The notes beneath the pieces were generated by a model. The model was not told the origin of the DNA. It made no database searches and saw nothing but the letters and a program-made list of their open reading frames with translations. From assembly GCA_003646505.1 (NCBI GenBank), contig QMKT01000002.1, forward strand, positions 1 to 23,516: a stretch of DNA of 23,516 nt, written 5' to 3'. The stretch's first letter is position 1, and each line of letters opens with the position of its first letter. Made by a program: the position numbers and the translations under genes. This DNA comes from Campylobacterota bacterium (GTDB lineage Bacteria > Campylobacterota > Campylobacteria > Campylobacterales > Sulfurovaceae). Positions 1 through 8,713 of the stretch are shown piece by piece.

Positions 1-576
1 ATACTCCATAAAAACGAACAACACAGTAAAGATGAAAAAAGATTTGTGTATGAAGGAACACTAGATAAGGTAAGAGAATTTGAAACTGTTTTAGATGCAT
101 TTTCAAAACTAAAAAGTGATACATGGAAACTTATTATCTCCACACGAGACATACCTTATGCGCAAAAAATGTTAGAAAACTACCCTCACATAAAAGATCA
201 CATAGAGCTATGTAATGCACAAACAAAAGAAGCATTGATTGATCTTATAGCCAAAGCAGATATAGGGGTAGCACTTTTGCCTGATATCCCTATCTATAAC
301 GCTTCTACCCCTGTGAAGGTATTTGATTACTACTCCTCTGCCGTGCCTTGTCTTATGACCCGTGCAGAGCATATAGGTACTATTTTTACTGACTGTGATG
401 ATGCATGGTTTTGTGACTTTACCCAAGATGACATTAGCAAAAAGCTGGAACACCTCCTTAGTCTCAGCAAAGATGAGGTTGCCAAGGTGGGGGAACATGG
501 ACAACAGAGACTTCTTGAAACCAGGAACTATGAAACCATTGCTAAAAAAATAGCAGACCAATTAGAGGTACTTTAA
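1..576 (+). CDS. Glycosyltransferase family 1/4-like, C-terminal part (5' end outside window)
   Basis: The reading frame is open from base 1, so the gene begins upstream; the GTG at 46 is internal, not a start. About 191 residues remain. They look like the C-terminal, nucleotide-sugar-binding Rossmann half of a GT-B glycosyltransferase: the start (FVYEGTLDKVREFETVLDAF) is the usual 'y.GtLd..r.ve.ll.Af..l' opening of that domain. Further on, NASTPVKVFDYYSSAVPCL matches the 'P.K..EY.a.g.PvI' donor-binding segment, with Asp where many members have Glu. The expected role is transfer of a sugar in surface-polysaccharide or glycolipid synthesis. Substrate cannot be told from this fragment. The stop is 3 bases before mqo, so the two may be co-transcribed, although their jobs are unrelated. 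Confidence 0.8.
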   Translation: MLHKNEQHSKDEKRFVYEGTLDKVREFETVLDAFSKLKSDTWKLIISTRDIPYAQKMLENYPHIKDHIELCNAQTKEALIDLIAKADIGVALLPDIPIYNASTPVKVFDYYSSAVPCLMTRAEHIGTIFTDCDDAWFCDFTQDDISKKLEHLLSLSKDEVAKVGEHGQQRLLETRNYETIAKKIADQLEVL

Positions 577-579
577 CCT

Positions 580-1944
580 ATGAAGAAGACACCTGTGAAA
601 AAGAATCATTATGATGTTTTGATCGTCGGAGGAGGCATCTCCGGAACAGCACTTTTTTATGAGTTGGCCAAATATACCAATGTAAAATCCTTGTGTCTGC
701 TTGAAAAATATGAAGCATTGTCAACCCTAAACTCTAAAGGAACCAGCAACTCTCAAACCATCCATGTAGGAGATATAGAAACAAACTATACGCTGGAAAA
801 AGCCAAAGTAACCAAACGAACCGCAAAAATGGTTGAAAAGTTTTGTTTGCAATATGCATTGGAAGACAAGATCATGTTCTCCCATCAGAAAATGGCACTG
901 GGTGTGGGGAAAAAGGAAGTCGCATTTATAGAAAACAGATTTAATGAATTTAAAGACCTCTTTCCTTATCTTGAATTGTGGGATGTTGACAAACTCAAAA
1001 CACTTGAACCAAAAATTGTTTACACTGATCTAGAACAAACAAAAGTACGACCTGAACCTATCCTTGCCATGGGAACAGACACACAATATACGACTGTTGA
1101 TTTTGGAGCCATGTCGGAAGCACTGGCTAAACAGGCGCAAGAAGCCTCAGATACCCTAACAGATATCTTTTACCATTCGCACGTGGAACAAATAGAAGAA
1201 CAGGAAGATAAAACATTTAAGGTCACTACTACAAAGGGAGAAACATATACAGCTAATTTTGTAGTGGTCAATGCTGGAGCACATTCACTCTTTTTGGCCC
1301 ATAAAATGGGTTATGGTAAACATATGGGTTGTCTGCCTATGGCCGGCAGTTTTTACATGACCGACGGGCACTTTCTTAATGGTAAAGTCTATATGGTGCA
1401 AAACAACAAACTACCTTTTGCCGCACTGCATGGGGACCCGGATATTTTAGCTGAGGGGAAAACAAGATTCGGACCAACAGCACTTATGCTCCCCAAACTT
1501 GAAAGATATAAACCAGGTACCTATTTGGACTTTTTTAAAACCCTCAATTTTGATTCAAAAATAATCAAAATATTTTGGGATCTGCTCAAAGACAGAGATA
1601 TTAGAAACTACATCTTTAAAAACTTTTTATTTGAAGTGCCTCTGATCAACAAAAAACTCTTTGTACAGGATGCCAAGAAAATCGTACCTTCTTTAAGTGT
1701 CGATGACATAGAGTATGCAGATGGTTTTGGAGGAGTCCGCCCACAAGTTTTAGACAAAGAAAAAGAAAAACTCATGCTGGGAGAAGCCTCCATTAATCCG
1801 GGTAACGGGTTGATCTTCAATATGACACCAAGCCCTGGGGCTACCTCCTGTCTTGGAAATGCAGAAAGAGATCTTAAGATCATCGTTGATTTTCTTGGAT
1901 TAAACTATGATGAAACACAGTTTTTAAATGATCTGACGGAGTAA
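580..1944 (+). CDS. mqo: Malate:quinone oxidoreductase (FAD-dependent)
   Basis: 454 residues. The N-terminus has an FAD-binding Rossmann signature (YDVLIVGGGISGTALFYEL, GGGISG at residues 17-22), followed by NSKGTSNSQTIHVGDIETNY at about 52-71, the segment that corresponds to the NxAGTGH..ELNYT region of Mqo. The C-terminus ends in a conserved glycine-rich FAD/substrate segment (FNMTPSPGATSCLGNAERD). The protein is shorter than the ~500-550 residue E. coli type and fits the Campylobacter-type Mqo. Mqo oxidises malate to oxaloacetate at the membrane surface and passes electrons to quinone, replacing NAD-malate dehydrogenase. A weak ribosome-binding site (GAGG near 565) lies inside the end of the preceding gene. 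The next gene, gltA, uses the oxaloacetate. A related FAD-dependent dehydrogenase of the DadA/L-2-hydroxyglutarate class is the main alternative. Confidence 0.85.
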   Translation: MKKTPVKKNHYDVLIVGGGISGTALFYELAKYTNVKSLCLLEKYEALSTLNSKGTSNSQTIHVGDIETNYTLEKAKVTKRTAKMVEKFCLQYALEDKIMFSHQKMALGVGKKEVAFIENRFNEFKDLFPYLELWDVDKLKTLEPKIVYTDLEQTKVRPEPILAMGTDTQYTTVDFGAMSEALAKQAQEASDTLTDIFYHSHVEQIEEQEDKTFKVTTTKGETYTANFVVVNAGAHSLFLAHKMGYGKHMGCLPMAGSFYMTDGHFLNGKVYMVQNNKLPFAALHGDPDILAEGKTRFGPTALMLPKLERYKPGTYLDFFKTLNFDSKIIKIFWDLLKDRDIRNYIFKNFLFEVPLINKKLFVQDAKKIVPSLSVDDIEYADGFGGVRPQVLDKEKEKLMLGEASINPGNGLIFNMTPSPGATSCLGNAERDLKIIVDFLGLNYDETQFLNDLTE

Positions 1945-1971
1945 ATACACACACATTCTACACTCGCACGC

Positions 1972-2004
1972 TATAGTAAATCAATTAGGCTATCCCTAGA
2001 AAAG
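1972..2004 (+). promoter_or_regulatory. Probable gltA promoter -10 and ribosome-binding site
   Basis: The 70-base gap after mqo holds a -10-like TATAGT (1972-1977) with no clear -35, and AAAGGA (around 1999-2004) about 10 bases before the gltA ATG. This suggests that gltA can be transcribed separately from mqo. No convincing terminator separates the two genes, so read-through is also possible. Confidence 0.4.
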
Positions 2005-2014
2005 GATTATTATC

Positions 2015-3298
2015 ATGAAAAAAAATACTATGACGCTCACCAATAACATGACTGGTGACAGCTACGAATACAATATCTTAGAGGGAACAAGAGGACCATC
2101 CGTTCTAGATGTTAGAACCTTTTTTGCTGACACAGGTATGTTTACCTATGATCCTGGTTTCACCTCTACCTCTGCGTGTGAATCTACCGTGACGTTCATC
2201 GATGGAGGAAAGGGAGAGTTACGTTACCGGGGTATAGCCATAGAAGACTTAGCAAAAAACAATACCTACCTTGAGACATGTTTTTTACTTCTTAACAAAC
2301 GTCTTCCCTCAAAAGAGGAACTCTATGCCTTTGACCTGGAAATAAGGCACCGTTCTTTCTTGCATGAGGGTCTGCGTCATCTCTTTAATGCCTTTCCCGA
2401 CAATGCACATCCCATGGCTACACTTTCTGCCGCGGTGACCGCACTGTCTACTTTTTATAATGACCATATAGAGATGAACAAAGAAGAAGAATTTTTGGAG
2501 ATGTCACATCGTATCATTTCCAAGATGCCAACTATCGCAGCCTTTGCCTACCGACATTCTCTAGGTATCCCTTTCATACAACCAGACATAGACCTAGGCT
2601 TCACAAAAAACTTCCTTACCATGATGCGTGCTTATCCTGGAGGCAAAATGCACCTTTGCCCAAATGGTCATGAAGAGATAAAAAATGTAGAAGTGCGTGC
2701 CCTAGATACCATATTCACCCTACATGCAGATCATGAGCAAAATGCTTCTACCACCGTGGTAAGAGGTGTTGCTTCAACAGGTGCACACCCTTATGTTGCC
2801 ATAAGTTCTGGTATCTCGGCACTTTGGGGGCGGGCACATGGAGGAGCCAATGAATCAGTAATTGCCCAACTTGAATATATTGGATCTGTGGAAAATGTTG
2901 AAGCCTTCATACAAAGAGCAAAAGACCCGGATGATGATTTCCGACTCATGGGTTTTGGTCACAGAGTCTATAAAAATTTTGACCCAAGAGCCAAAATACT
3001 CAAAAGTCTGCAAGATGAACTAAGAGAAGAATTAAATCTTGATACCGAGCTTATGGCTATTGCCCGAAAAATAGAAGAGATCGCATTAAACGATGATTAT
3101 TTTGTTTCACGTAATCTTTACCCTAACATAGATTTTTACACCGGAATCATTTTAACTGCTCTCCAAATACCAAAATCTATGTTCACGCCTATTTTTGTCA
3201 TAGGTCGAACTGTCGGATGGATAACCCAATGGATAGAATTCAAAAAAGACAAAACCTCAAAAATTGCAAGACCGAGACAACTTTATTTGGGTGACTGA
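2015..3298 (+). CDS. gltA: Citrate synthase (type II-like)
   Basis: 427 residues, the length of the E. coli hexameric enzyme. It condenses oxaloacetate and acetyl-CoA to citrate in the cytoplasm. The three catalytic elements are visible: His in LHADHEQNAST (about residue 240), His in GRAHGGANE (about 275), and Asp in NFDPRAKI (about 323), within the family signature GFGHRVYKNFDPRAK. The N-terminal beta-rich domain of type II enzymes is present (about residues 1-60). The start is supported by AAAGGA about 10 bases upstream. Mqo directly upstream makes its substrate, so together they cover malate to citrate. In relatives that run the reductive TCA cycle this step is catalysed in the other direction by ATP-citrate lyase; that gene is not in this window. 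Methylcitrate synthase activity cannot be excluded. Confidence 0.96.
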   Translation: MKKNTMTLTNNMTGDSYEYNILEGTRGPSVLDVRTFFADTGMFTYDPGFTSTSACESTVTFIDGGKGELRYRGIAIEDLAKNNTYLETCFLLLNKRLPSKEELYAFDLEIRHRSFLHEGLRHLFNAFPDNAHPMATLSAAVTALSTFYNDHIEMNKEEEFLEMSHRIISKMPTIAAFAYRHSLGIPFIQPDIDLGFTKNFLTMMRAYPGGKMHLCPNGHEEIKNVEVRALDTIFTLHADHEQNASTTVVRGVASTGAHPYVAISSGISALWGRAHGGANESVIAQLEYIGSVENVEAFIQRAKDPDDDFRLMGFGHRVYKNFDPRAKILKSLQDELREELNLDTELMAIARKIEEIALNDDYFVSRNLYPNIDFYTGIILTALQIPKSMFTPIFVIGRTVGWITQWIEFKKDKTSKIARPRQLYLGD

Positions 3299-3547
3299 TA
3301 AAGGTCATACTTTATACGTCAAAACAGTCTCTTTTTAGGGGCTAAAATAAGCGCTTTTATTTTACTTTTCATACCATGGGTTAAAAAAGATCTTAAAGTA
3401 TCTTATTGTGTCTGTTGCATAGCATAAAATCGTTTTTAGAGAATTATAATAGTTTTAAATATAACTAGATAATATATTTACTAAAAAGATACATAAACTG
3501 CTACAAAAATTAAATTTCCAGCGTTAGCTGTTTATAAAATACTGATA
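3299..3547. other. Convergent gltA/nrdA intergenic region with weak hairpin
   Basis: 249 bases between two genes that point at each other. An AT-rich inverted repeat, AAAATAA and TTATTTT (3344-3350 and 3357-3363), could form a weak hairpin usable from both strands. No GC-rich terminator, open frame with a ribosome-binding site, or repeat was seen in the remainder. Confidence 0.35.
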
Positions 3548-5917
3548 TTATTGACACCCCACACATTCCTGTGAACGATCCTCAACATCTCCAGAAGCTT
3601 CAGGAGACTGAGAACGTAAATAGTAAGTAGACTTTAATCCAAACTTCCATGCATTCATGTAAATCTCATTTAAATACTTACCACTTGCTTTGTCAAGTGT
3701 AATAAAGATGTTTAATGACTGACCCTGGTCTAGCCACTTTTGACGTATAGCCCCTGCTTTAACAAGAAGATTTTGGTCAAGATCATATGCTGGTGTATAA
3801 TACTGCCAAGTATCCGCAGACAAGTTTGGTGCAACAACAGGAATGAGTCCTGAAAGATTTTCTTCAAACCACTTTCTTTTGTAAACAGGTTCAATGGCCT
3901 GTGTTGTCCCTGTCAAGATAGAGATTGACGAAGTAGGTGCAATAGCCATAAGATACCCATTTCTCATACCATCTGTTTTAACTTTTTCTTTTAAGGCTTG
4001 CCAATCATGGTTATAACCAAACAGACCACCTCTGTCAACAAGTTTACAAGCATTTTCATTTGCTTTGTCAATAGGGAAAATACCTTTAGACCAATCTGAA
4101 CCTTCAAAAGTCGGATACTGTCCTTTTTCAAGTGCCAGGTTACTTGATGACTCTATTGTATAGTAAGAGAATGATTCCATCACTTCATCTATCTTTGTAA
4201 AGTGATCATGACTTCCCCACTCAATACTGCTTTCTGCAAGCATTTGAGCTTCACCCATAACACCAAGACCTATGGATCTTGATTTTTCATTTGTCTTTTT
4301 TACTTTTGCAAGAGGATAGAAGTTCAAGTCAATCACATTGTCAAGCATACGAATGGCTGTAGGTACAACACGTGCCAAATCTTCTGTCGTATTTATTTTT
4401 GACAAGTTGACAGAGGCAAGGTTACACACTGCCGTGTCACCATCCGTTTTTTCTTTATCTACTATCCATATCTGTTTACCATTTAGGCTGTCAAGTGCTG
4501 TCACTTTCTTCGCCGGCTTTGTCATGCCATTGTCTACAGTCAACATTTCATTTTCATCATAAGATTCTACTGTGCCATCGTCAAATGTAAATTGCGTCTT
4601 GTAAGTGTTAGGTCCTGTATTCTGAAATATCTCCGTACAAAGATTTGTAGATCTGATGACACCTACATGTTTGTTAGGGTTTGCTTTGTTCGCTGTATCT
4701 TTAAATGTAAGGAAAGGGTTACCTGTTTCAAAGTAAGAACGAAGCATATCTTTCCAAAGTCCTTTAGCCGAGATACGTTCCCTGACAATATTGTCATCTG
4801 AATTTTCAAGTTCCAGATAACGTTTTTCAAAATCCTCACCATACAGTGCCGTCAACTCTTTCACTTCAAATGGATCAAAAAGTGTCCACATTTCATCTGC
4901 TGCCACTCTTGACATAAAGAGATCATTTAACCAAATTGCAGGGAAAAGGTCATGTGCTCTACGACGCTCTTCTCCTGAGTTTTTCTTTAAATCAAGGAAA
5001 TCACGAATGTCAACATGCCAAGGTTCAATGTAAACTGCAATGGCACCTTTACGTGTTCCAAGTTGGTCAACAGCGATGGCAACATCATTGGCAATTTTCA
5101 AGAAAGGTACGATTCCTCCTGCCGCATGTTTATGTCCATCTATGTATGAACCCATACCACGAACCAGTGACCAGTCCCAACCGATCCCTCCACCGAACTT
5201 AGAAAGTAATGCCATCTCTTTGTACCCATCAAAAATACCTTCAATGTTGTCAGGTGTTGACCCAATATAACATGAACTCAATTGGTGTCTGGGTGTTCTG
5301 GCATTTGACAATGTAGGTGTCGCAGCCATCACTTCAAATTTTGACAAGATGTCGTAAAACTTTTTTGCCCATGTTTGACAATCAAATTCATTTTGCGCCA
5401 AAAACATAGCCACACCCATAAAGAGTTGTTGTGGAAGTTCTATAGGTGATCCCTCTTTGTTCTTAAGAAGGTAACGATCATAAAGTGTTCTGATACCAAG
5501 ATATGTAAACTGTAAATCACGTTCAGGTTTCAGATAGGCATCCAGATCGTCAAGGTCATACTTCTCTTTTAGACCAAGAACAATACGTCCCTCTTTTTCT
5601 CCACGTTCAAAATGTTCTCGTAGATGGTTGTAACCTGTAAAGCCTGTTGACTTATGATATATGTCATAAAGAAAAAGTCTAGACGCAACAAATGTCCAGT
5701 CAGGTCTGTCAATGTCAATTTTGTCAACGGCTGTTTTAATGAGTGTTGTTTGTATCTCTTCTGAAGAGATCATGTCACGAAACTGTAACTTCGCGTCTAC
5801 TTCAAGTTCACTCTGACTGACACGTTCAAGACCTTCCACTGCTGCTGCTGTATATTTCTGAATCTTTGATACATCTAAAGTTTCTACTCTACCATTTCGT
5901 TTGACAACTCTGATCAT
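3548..5917 (-). CDS. nrdA: Class I ribonucleoside-diphosphate reductase, alpha subunit
   Basis: 789 residues. NrdA reduces ribonucleoside diphosphates to deoxyribonucleotides with a small radical-generating subunit (nrdB, not in this window). The N-terminus is an ATP-cone allosteric domain (IRVVKRNGRVETLDVSKI, residues 2-19). The active-site pair is visible as Cys216 (QLSSCYIG) and Cys498 (AVCNLASVNL), and the thiyl-radical loop as Asn425-x-Cys427-x-Glu429 (NLCTEI). PTSSISILTGTTQAIEPVYKR matches the C-terminal barrel signature. The protein ends in CVGCQ, the mobile redox-active cysteine pair. Between Cys427 and Cys498 there are about 70 residues rather than the ~22 of E. coli, an insertion I believe is usual in this phylum. 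AAAGGA sits about 9 bases before the ATG. purB lies upstream on the same strand, as in Campylobacter jejuni (purB-nrdA). Confidence 0.96.
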   Translation of the reverse strand: MIRVVKRNGRVETLDVSKIQKYTAAAVEGLERVSQSELEVDAKLQFRDMISSEEIQTTLIKTAVDKIDIDRPDWTFVASRLFLYDIYHKSTGFTGYNHLREHFERGEKEGRIVLGLKEKYDLDDLDAYLKPERDLQFTYLGIRTLYDRYLLKNKEGSPIELPQQLFMGVAMFLAQNEFDCQTWAKKFYDILSKFEVMAATPTLSNARTPRHQLSSCYIGSTPDNIEGIFDGYKEMALLSKFGGGIGWDWSLVRGMGSYIDGHKHAAGGIVPFLKIANDVAIAVDQLGTRKGAIAVYIEPWHVDIRDFLDLKKNSGEERRRAHDLFPAIWLNDLFMSRVAADEMWTLFDPFEVKELTALYGEDFEKRYLELENSDDNIVRERISAKGLWKDMLRSYFETGNPFLTFKDTANKANPNKHVGVIRSTNLCTEIFQNTGPNTYKTQFTFDDGTVESYDENEMLTVDNGMTKPAKKVTALDSLNGKQIWIVDKEKTDGDTAVCNLASVNLSKINTTEDLARVVPTAIRMLDNVIDLNFYPLAKVKKTNEKSRSIGLGVMGEAQMLAESSIEWGSHDHFTKIDEVMESFSYYTIESSSNLALEKGQYPTFEGSDWSKGIFPIDKANENACKLVDRGGLFGYNHDWQALKEKVKTDGMRNGYLMAIAPTSSISILTGTTQAIEPVYKRKWFEENLSGLIPVVAPNLSADTWQYYTPAYDLDQNLLVKAGAIRQKWLDQGQSLNIFITLDKASGKYLNEIYMNAWKFGLKSTYYLRSQSPEASGDVEDRSQECVGCQ

Positions 5918-6236
5918 ATTAGTCTGTCCTTTTGTGTTGCTTTGTCATCTTATTTTGTGACAATGATTAATCAGATTTTACTCAAATTTACCTTGTGTAT
6001 TTTTGAATTACTGTATCATTTTTAGACATCTTTTTCATAAGGAGAAGGAATACTTTTTGAAAGGCTGTGCAGGTGGGGAAAAGTTAGAAAGAGTAAGTAA
6101 TTAAATACAAAACTTAGGTAGAAAAAGTAACACTAAAATCAAAATAGGATTAGAGTGCATTCGCTTGTACAAAAGATTTCAAAGCTGCACATTTGTACAG
6201 CGTGAAATATCTCGTGCAAGATGATGTGCTGTAAAC
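5918..6236. other. nrdA leader / purB-nrdA intergenic region (319 bases)
   Basis: Read on the minus strand this is the region upstream of nrdA. It contains the nrdA ribosome-binding site (AAAGGA, complement of about 5926-5931) and an inverted repeat TTGTCA/TGACAA (5942-5947 and 5958-5963) that could be an operator or leader hairpin. I looked for an NrdR-box-like palindrome pair and did not see one. A second palindrome at 6184-6201 lies just after the purB stop. Open frames here are under 25 codons and lack ribosome-binding sites. Confidence 0.45.
6184..6201 (-). terminator. Near-perfect palindrome after purB, possible terminator
   Basis: GCTGCACATTTGTACAGC pairs 7 of 8 positions around a TT centre. 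On the minus strand it starts 36 bases after the purB stop and is followed by a T-rich stretch (TTTGAAATCTTTT). The T-tract is interrupted, so termination is only plausible. It could instead be an operator for nrdA, since GTACA elements recur at about 6166 and 6196. Confidence 0.4.
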
Positions 6237-7565
6237 CTATTTAAATACTCTTGCGAATATTTTGTCAACATTCTTTGTATAATAGTCAAAGTTGAAACAT
6301 TCTCTTATCTGCTCTTCTGAAAGAGATTGTCCCAGTTCTTCATCTGACAACAGGTATTGTAAATAGAGTGACTCACCATCTTCATTGGTTGTTGAGTCTC
6401 CTTGTTGGATCTTCTCCCAAACTTTCATTGCATTACGTTGTACAATTCTGTATGCATCTTCACGGCTCACTCCTGCTTTAGGAAGTTCCAATAAAACCCT
6501 TTGAGAGAAAACCAACCCACCGGTTAGGTTTAAGTTTTTCATCATATTCTCAGGCATAACTGTCAAGTTGGCAATTACATTATTCATACGGTGCATCATA
6601 AAGTCACAAGTGATAAATGCATCTGGTAACCAGAAACGCTCTGTTGACGAGTGAGAGATATCTCTCTCATGCCAGAGTGCTACATTCTCCATAGCTGGAG
6701 TAATATATGCTCTTACCATACGTGCAAGACCTGTAATGTTTTCTGTCAAGATAGGGTTTCTTTTGTGTGGCATTGCAGAAGATCCTTTTTGACCTTTTGC
6801 AAAATATTCTTCACACTCATACACTTCTGTACGTTGCCAGTGTCTTACCTGTACGGCAAACTTTTCAACACTTGACGCCAACAGTCCAAGTGTTGTCGCA
6901 AGTCTCGCATAACGGTCTCTTTGAATAACCTGGTTTGATGCAGGTGCTGATTTAAGACCAAGCTCTTCCATCGCATAATCTTCAAGCTCAAGAGGTGCAT
7001 GTGCAAAGTTACCCATAGCCCCAGAGATCTGACCTACTGAAATAACATCCATCGTCTGCTCCAGGTTTGTCAAGTGTCTAGCCATTTCGTCATACCATAC
7101 TGCCAACACAAGACCAAAAGTAATAGGCTCACCATGGATACCATGTGAACGTCCAACCATAAGTGTCATCTTGTGTTCTTCTGCTCTTTTCTTGATTGAC
7201 ACCATCATCATTTTAGTATCTTCAATAATGATCTTAAGTGATGCTGTCATCTGTAAAGCAACAGCAGAGTCAACTGTGTCTGAAGATGTCATACCATAGT
7301 GGAACCATCTACTCTCATCACCCAGTGTTTCAGATACAGAAGTTGTAAAGGCAATAAGATCATGTCTTGTCACTGCTTCTATCTCGTCAATACGCTCAAC
7401 AGAGAATCCTGCATTGTCAACTATCTTCTGTGCATCATCATCCGGGATGAGCCCAAGTTTATTCCATGCTTTGACAACTGCGATCTCAACATCAAGCCAT
7501 GCTTGATACTTTGCTTGCATCGTCCAGTTCTTTGCCATCTCTTCTCTTGAATATCTTTCAATCAT
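6237..7565 (-). CDS. purB: Adenylosuccinate lyase
   Basis: 442 residues. PurB acts twice in purine synthesis, splitting fumarate from SAICAR and from adenylosuccinate. The superfamily signature GSSAMPHKRNP is at residues 261-271 (mobile loop with the catalytic Ser). The general-acid region GRSHGIHGEP is at 138-147, and TSSDTVDS at 93-100 is the substrate-binding segment. The ATG start has AAAGG 6 bases upstream on the minus strand. The gene is divergent from an RluA-family gene (gap 72 bases) and precedes nrdA. The same RluA-purB-nrdA order occurs in Campylobacter jejuni, which supports the assignments. Both purB and nrdA serve nucleotide supply. The 319-base gap and palindrome between them argue for separate regulation. 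Confidence 0.96.
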   Translation of the reverse strand: MIERYSREEMAKNWTMQAKYQAWLDVEIAVVKAWNKLGLIPDDDAQKIVDNAGFSVERIDEIEAVTRHDLIAFTTSVSETLGDESRWFHYGMTSSDTVDSAVALQMTASLKIIIEDTKMMMVSIKKRAEEHKMTLMVGRSHGIHGEPITFGLVLAVWYDEMARHLTNLEQTMDVISVGQISGAMGNFAHAPLELEDYAMEELGLKSAPASNQVIQRDRYARLATTLGLLASSVEKFAVQVRHWQRTEVYECEEYFAKGQKGSSAMPHKRNPILTENITGLARMVRAYITPAMENVALWHERDISHSSTERFWLPDAFITCDFMMHRMNNVIANLTVMPENMMKNLNLTGGLVFSQRVLLELPKAGVSREDAYRIVQRNAMKVWEKIQQGDSTTNEDGESLYLQYLLSDEELGQSLSEEQIRECFNFDYYTKNVDKIFARVFK

Positions 7566-7589
7566 TGTATACCTTTATGTCTATAAAAA

Positions 7590-7609
7590 TTTGATACAAT
7601 TCTATCAAA
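7590..7609. promoter_or_regulatory. Symmetric divergent promoter between purB and the RluA-family gene
   Basis: TTTGATACAATTCTATCAAA is a 20-base palindrome with one mismatched pair (C/C). Read on the plus strand it offers the -10 box TACAAT (7595-7600) for the RluA-family gene; read on the minus strand it offers TAGAAT (complement of 7599-7604) for purB. The two boxes overlap by 2 bases, so polymerase probably cannot occupy both directions at once. Promoter function is inferred from box similarity and position. Confidence 0.5.
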
Positions 7610-7637
7610 ATTCCCGTTATAAAGAGGTAAGCACATT

Positions 7638-8567
7638 ATGCCATTTGTCAAAGAAAAATTCAATATTCCAAAGAAGATGCCTGCATTTTTATTTATCATG
7701 CGTACATTCAATTTCACACAGGGGCAAGCACAGCGTGTATTGGCAAAAGGCAGATTACTGATCGGTGAGGAATCTATATTTAATACTGGTGAGTCCATAG
7801 AGGGTGATGTTGAAGTTGTCTATTTCAAGCCCTCATCAAAAGGTCATAGTCCACTCTTTCATAACAAGAACTTTATGGTCTACGAGAAGCATTCAGGTGT
7901 TTTAGTCCATCCCAATACCATGGCTACCCCATACTCTCTTTTAGATGAAATACGTACCATTGCAGGCGATAATGCCAATGCTGTGCATCGCATCGATATG
8001 GAAACTTCAGGACTCTTATTGGCAAGTAAGCATAAGAAAGCAGAGTCATATTTGAAGTGTTCATTTGAAGATAGAAGCATCACAAAATCTTACCTTGCCT
8101 GGGTAGATGGAAAGCTCGTAGAACCTTTCTCTTCTCATGAGTCTATCAAGATAAACAATGACTACAGTCAGACTAAACATAAAGTATTTATATCCAAGGA
8201 GGGCAAGGCATCACATACTGACTTCATCCCTTTAGAGTATGATCAAGACCTTGATGCTACACTTGTAGCCTGCTATCCACATACAGGAAGAACACATCAG
8301 ATACGAGTACATTTGTTTCACGTGAAACATCCCATTTTAGGTGACCCCATTTATGGTGCAAGCTATGAAGCAAGCAATGATTATCTGGAACTAACACAAA
8401 GCAAAGAAAATAGACTTATCCAGCATGGGGCACCAAGACTTATGCTCCATGCACAAAGTCTCAGTTTCATTTATGGTAACAAATTCCTGATAGAAAGTAG
8501 GGAGGATTTTAAAGGGATGAAGGACTTGATATATGCTAAAGATAAAAGGGTTTTCAATAAAAATTAA
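7638..8567 (+). CDS. RluA-family RNA pseudouridine synthase
   Basis: 309 residues. The enzyme isomerises specific uridines of rRNA or tRNA to pseudouridine. The N-terminal part (about 22-60, RTFNFTQGQAQRVLAKGRLLIGEE) resembles an S4 RNA-binding domain. The catalytic signature is AVHRIDMETSGLLLASK, with the nucleophilic Asp at residue 120 (HRID). GRTHQIRVHLFHVKHPILGDPIYG is the second conserved block of the family. The ATG is preceded by AGAGG about 10 bases upstream. It corresponds in position to the Campylobacter jejuni RluA-type gene beside purB; which uridine is modified cannot be said. A perfect parS sequence lies inside the gene, at the codons for LFHVKH. Confidence 0.92.
   Translation: MPFVKEKFNIPKKMPAFLFIMRTFNFTQGQAQRVLAKGRLLIGEESIFNTGESIEGDVEVVYFKPSSKGHSPLFHNKNFMVYEKHSGVLVHPNTMATPYSLLDEIRTIAGDNANAVHRIDMETSGLLLASKHKKAESYLKCSFEDRSITKSYLAWVDGKLVEPFSSHESIKINNDYSQTKHKVFISKEGKASHTDFIPLEYDQDLDATLVACYPHTGRTHQIRVHLFHVKHPILGDPIYGASYEASNDYLELTQSKENRLIQHGAPRLMLHAQSLSFIYGNKFLIESREDFKGMKDLIYAKDKRVFNKN
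8314..8329. other. parS: parS site (ParB-binding), perfect match, inside the RluA-family gene
   Basis: TGTTTCACGTGAAACA, a 16-bp perfect palindrome identical to the widely conserved chromosomal parS consensus bound by ParB/Spo0J. It lies within the RluA-family coding region. ParB loads here, spreads, and organises the origin region for segregation. Two further parS-type sites occur within 1.9 kb. Confidence 0.9.
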
Positions 8568-8692
8568 TCTATGACGCTTACGCTTTTTTCTATCTTATCG
8601 TAGTACAAAAAAGAAAAAGCAACTGGGAGGAAGAGTATCAAAAATAGACTACATTAAAATAAAATATACAAAGAGATATTCAATACACGTAA
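8568..8692. other. Short intergenic stretch downstream of the RluA-family gene
   Basis: AT-rich stretch between convergent genes. A loose pairing of GCTTTTTTC with GAAAAAGC (about 8590 and 8620) might act as a weak terminator. I see no gene here. Confidence 0.3.
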
Positions 8693-8708
8693 TGTTTCAC
8701 ATGAAACA
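8693..8708. other. parS: parS-like site, one mismatch
   Basis: TGTTTCACATGAAACA differs from the consensus at one central base (CACATG for CACGTG). The flanks extend the symmetry by one base on each side (8692-8709). It is intergenic, 5 bases beyond the stop of the 33-residue membrane protein gene, and lies between the two better sites at 8314 and 10163. Confidence 0.72.
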
Positions 8709-8713
8709 TTTAC

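Noticed and set aside
46..576. GTG at 46 as the start of the glycosyltransferase
   Set aside because: The frame is open to base 1 and the family domain begins before it; the gene is cut by the window edge.
3098..3115. TGTTTCACGT in gltA as a fourth parS site
   Set aside because: Only one half of the palindrome is present (followed by AATCTT, not GAAACA); most likely coincidence.
5918..5990. NrdR regulatory box upstream of nrdA
   Set aside because: No pair of acaCwAtATaTwGtgt-like sequences was found; only a TTGTCA/TGACAA inverted repeat is present.
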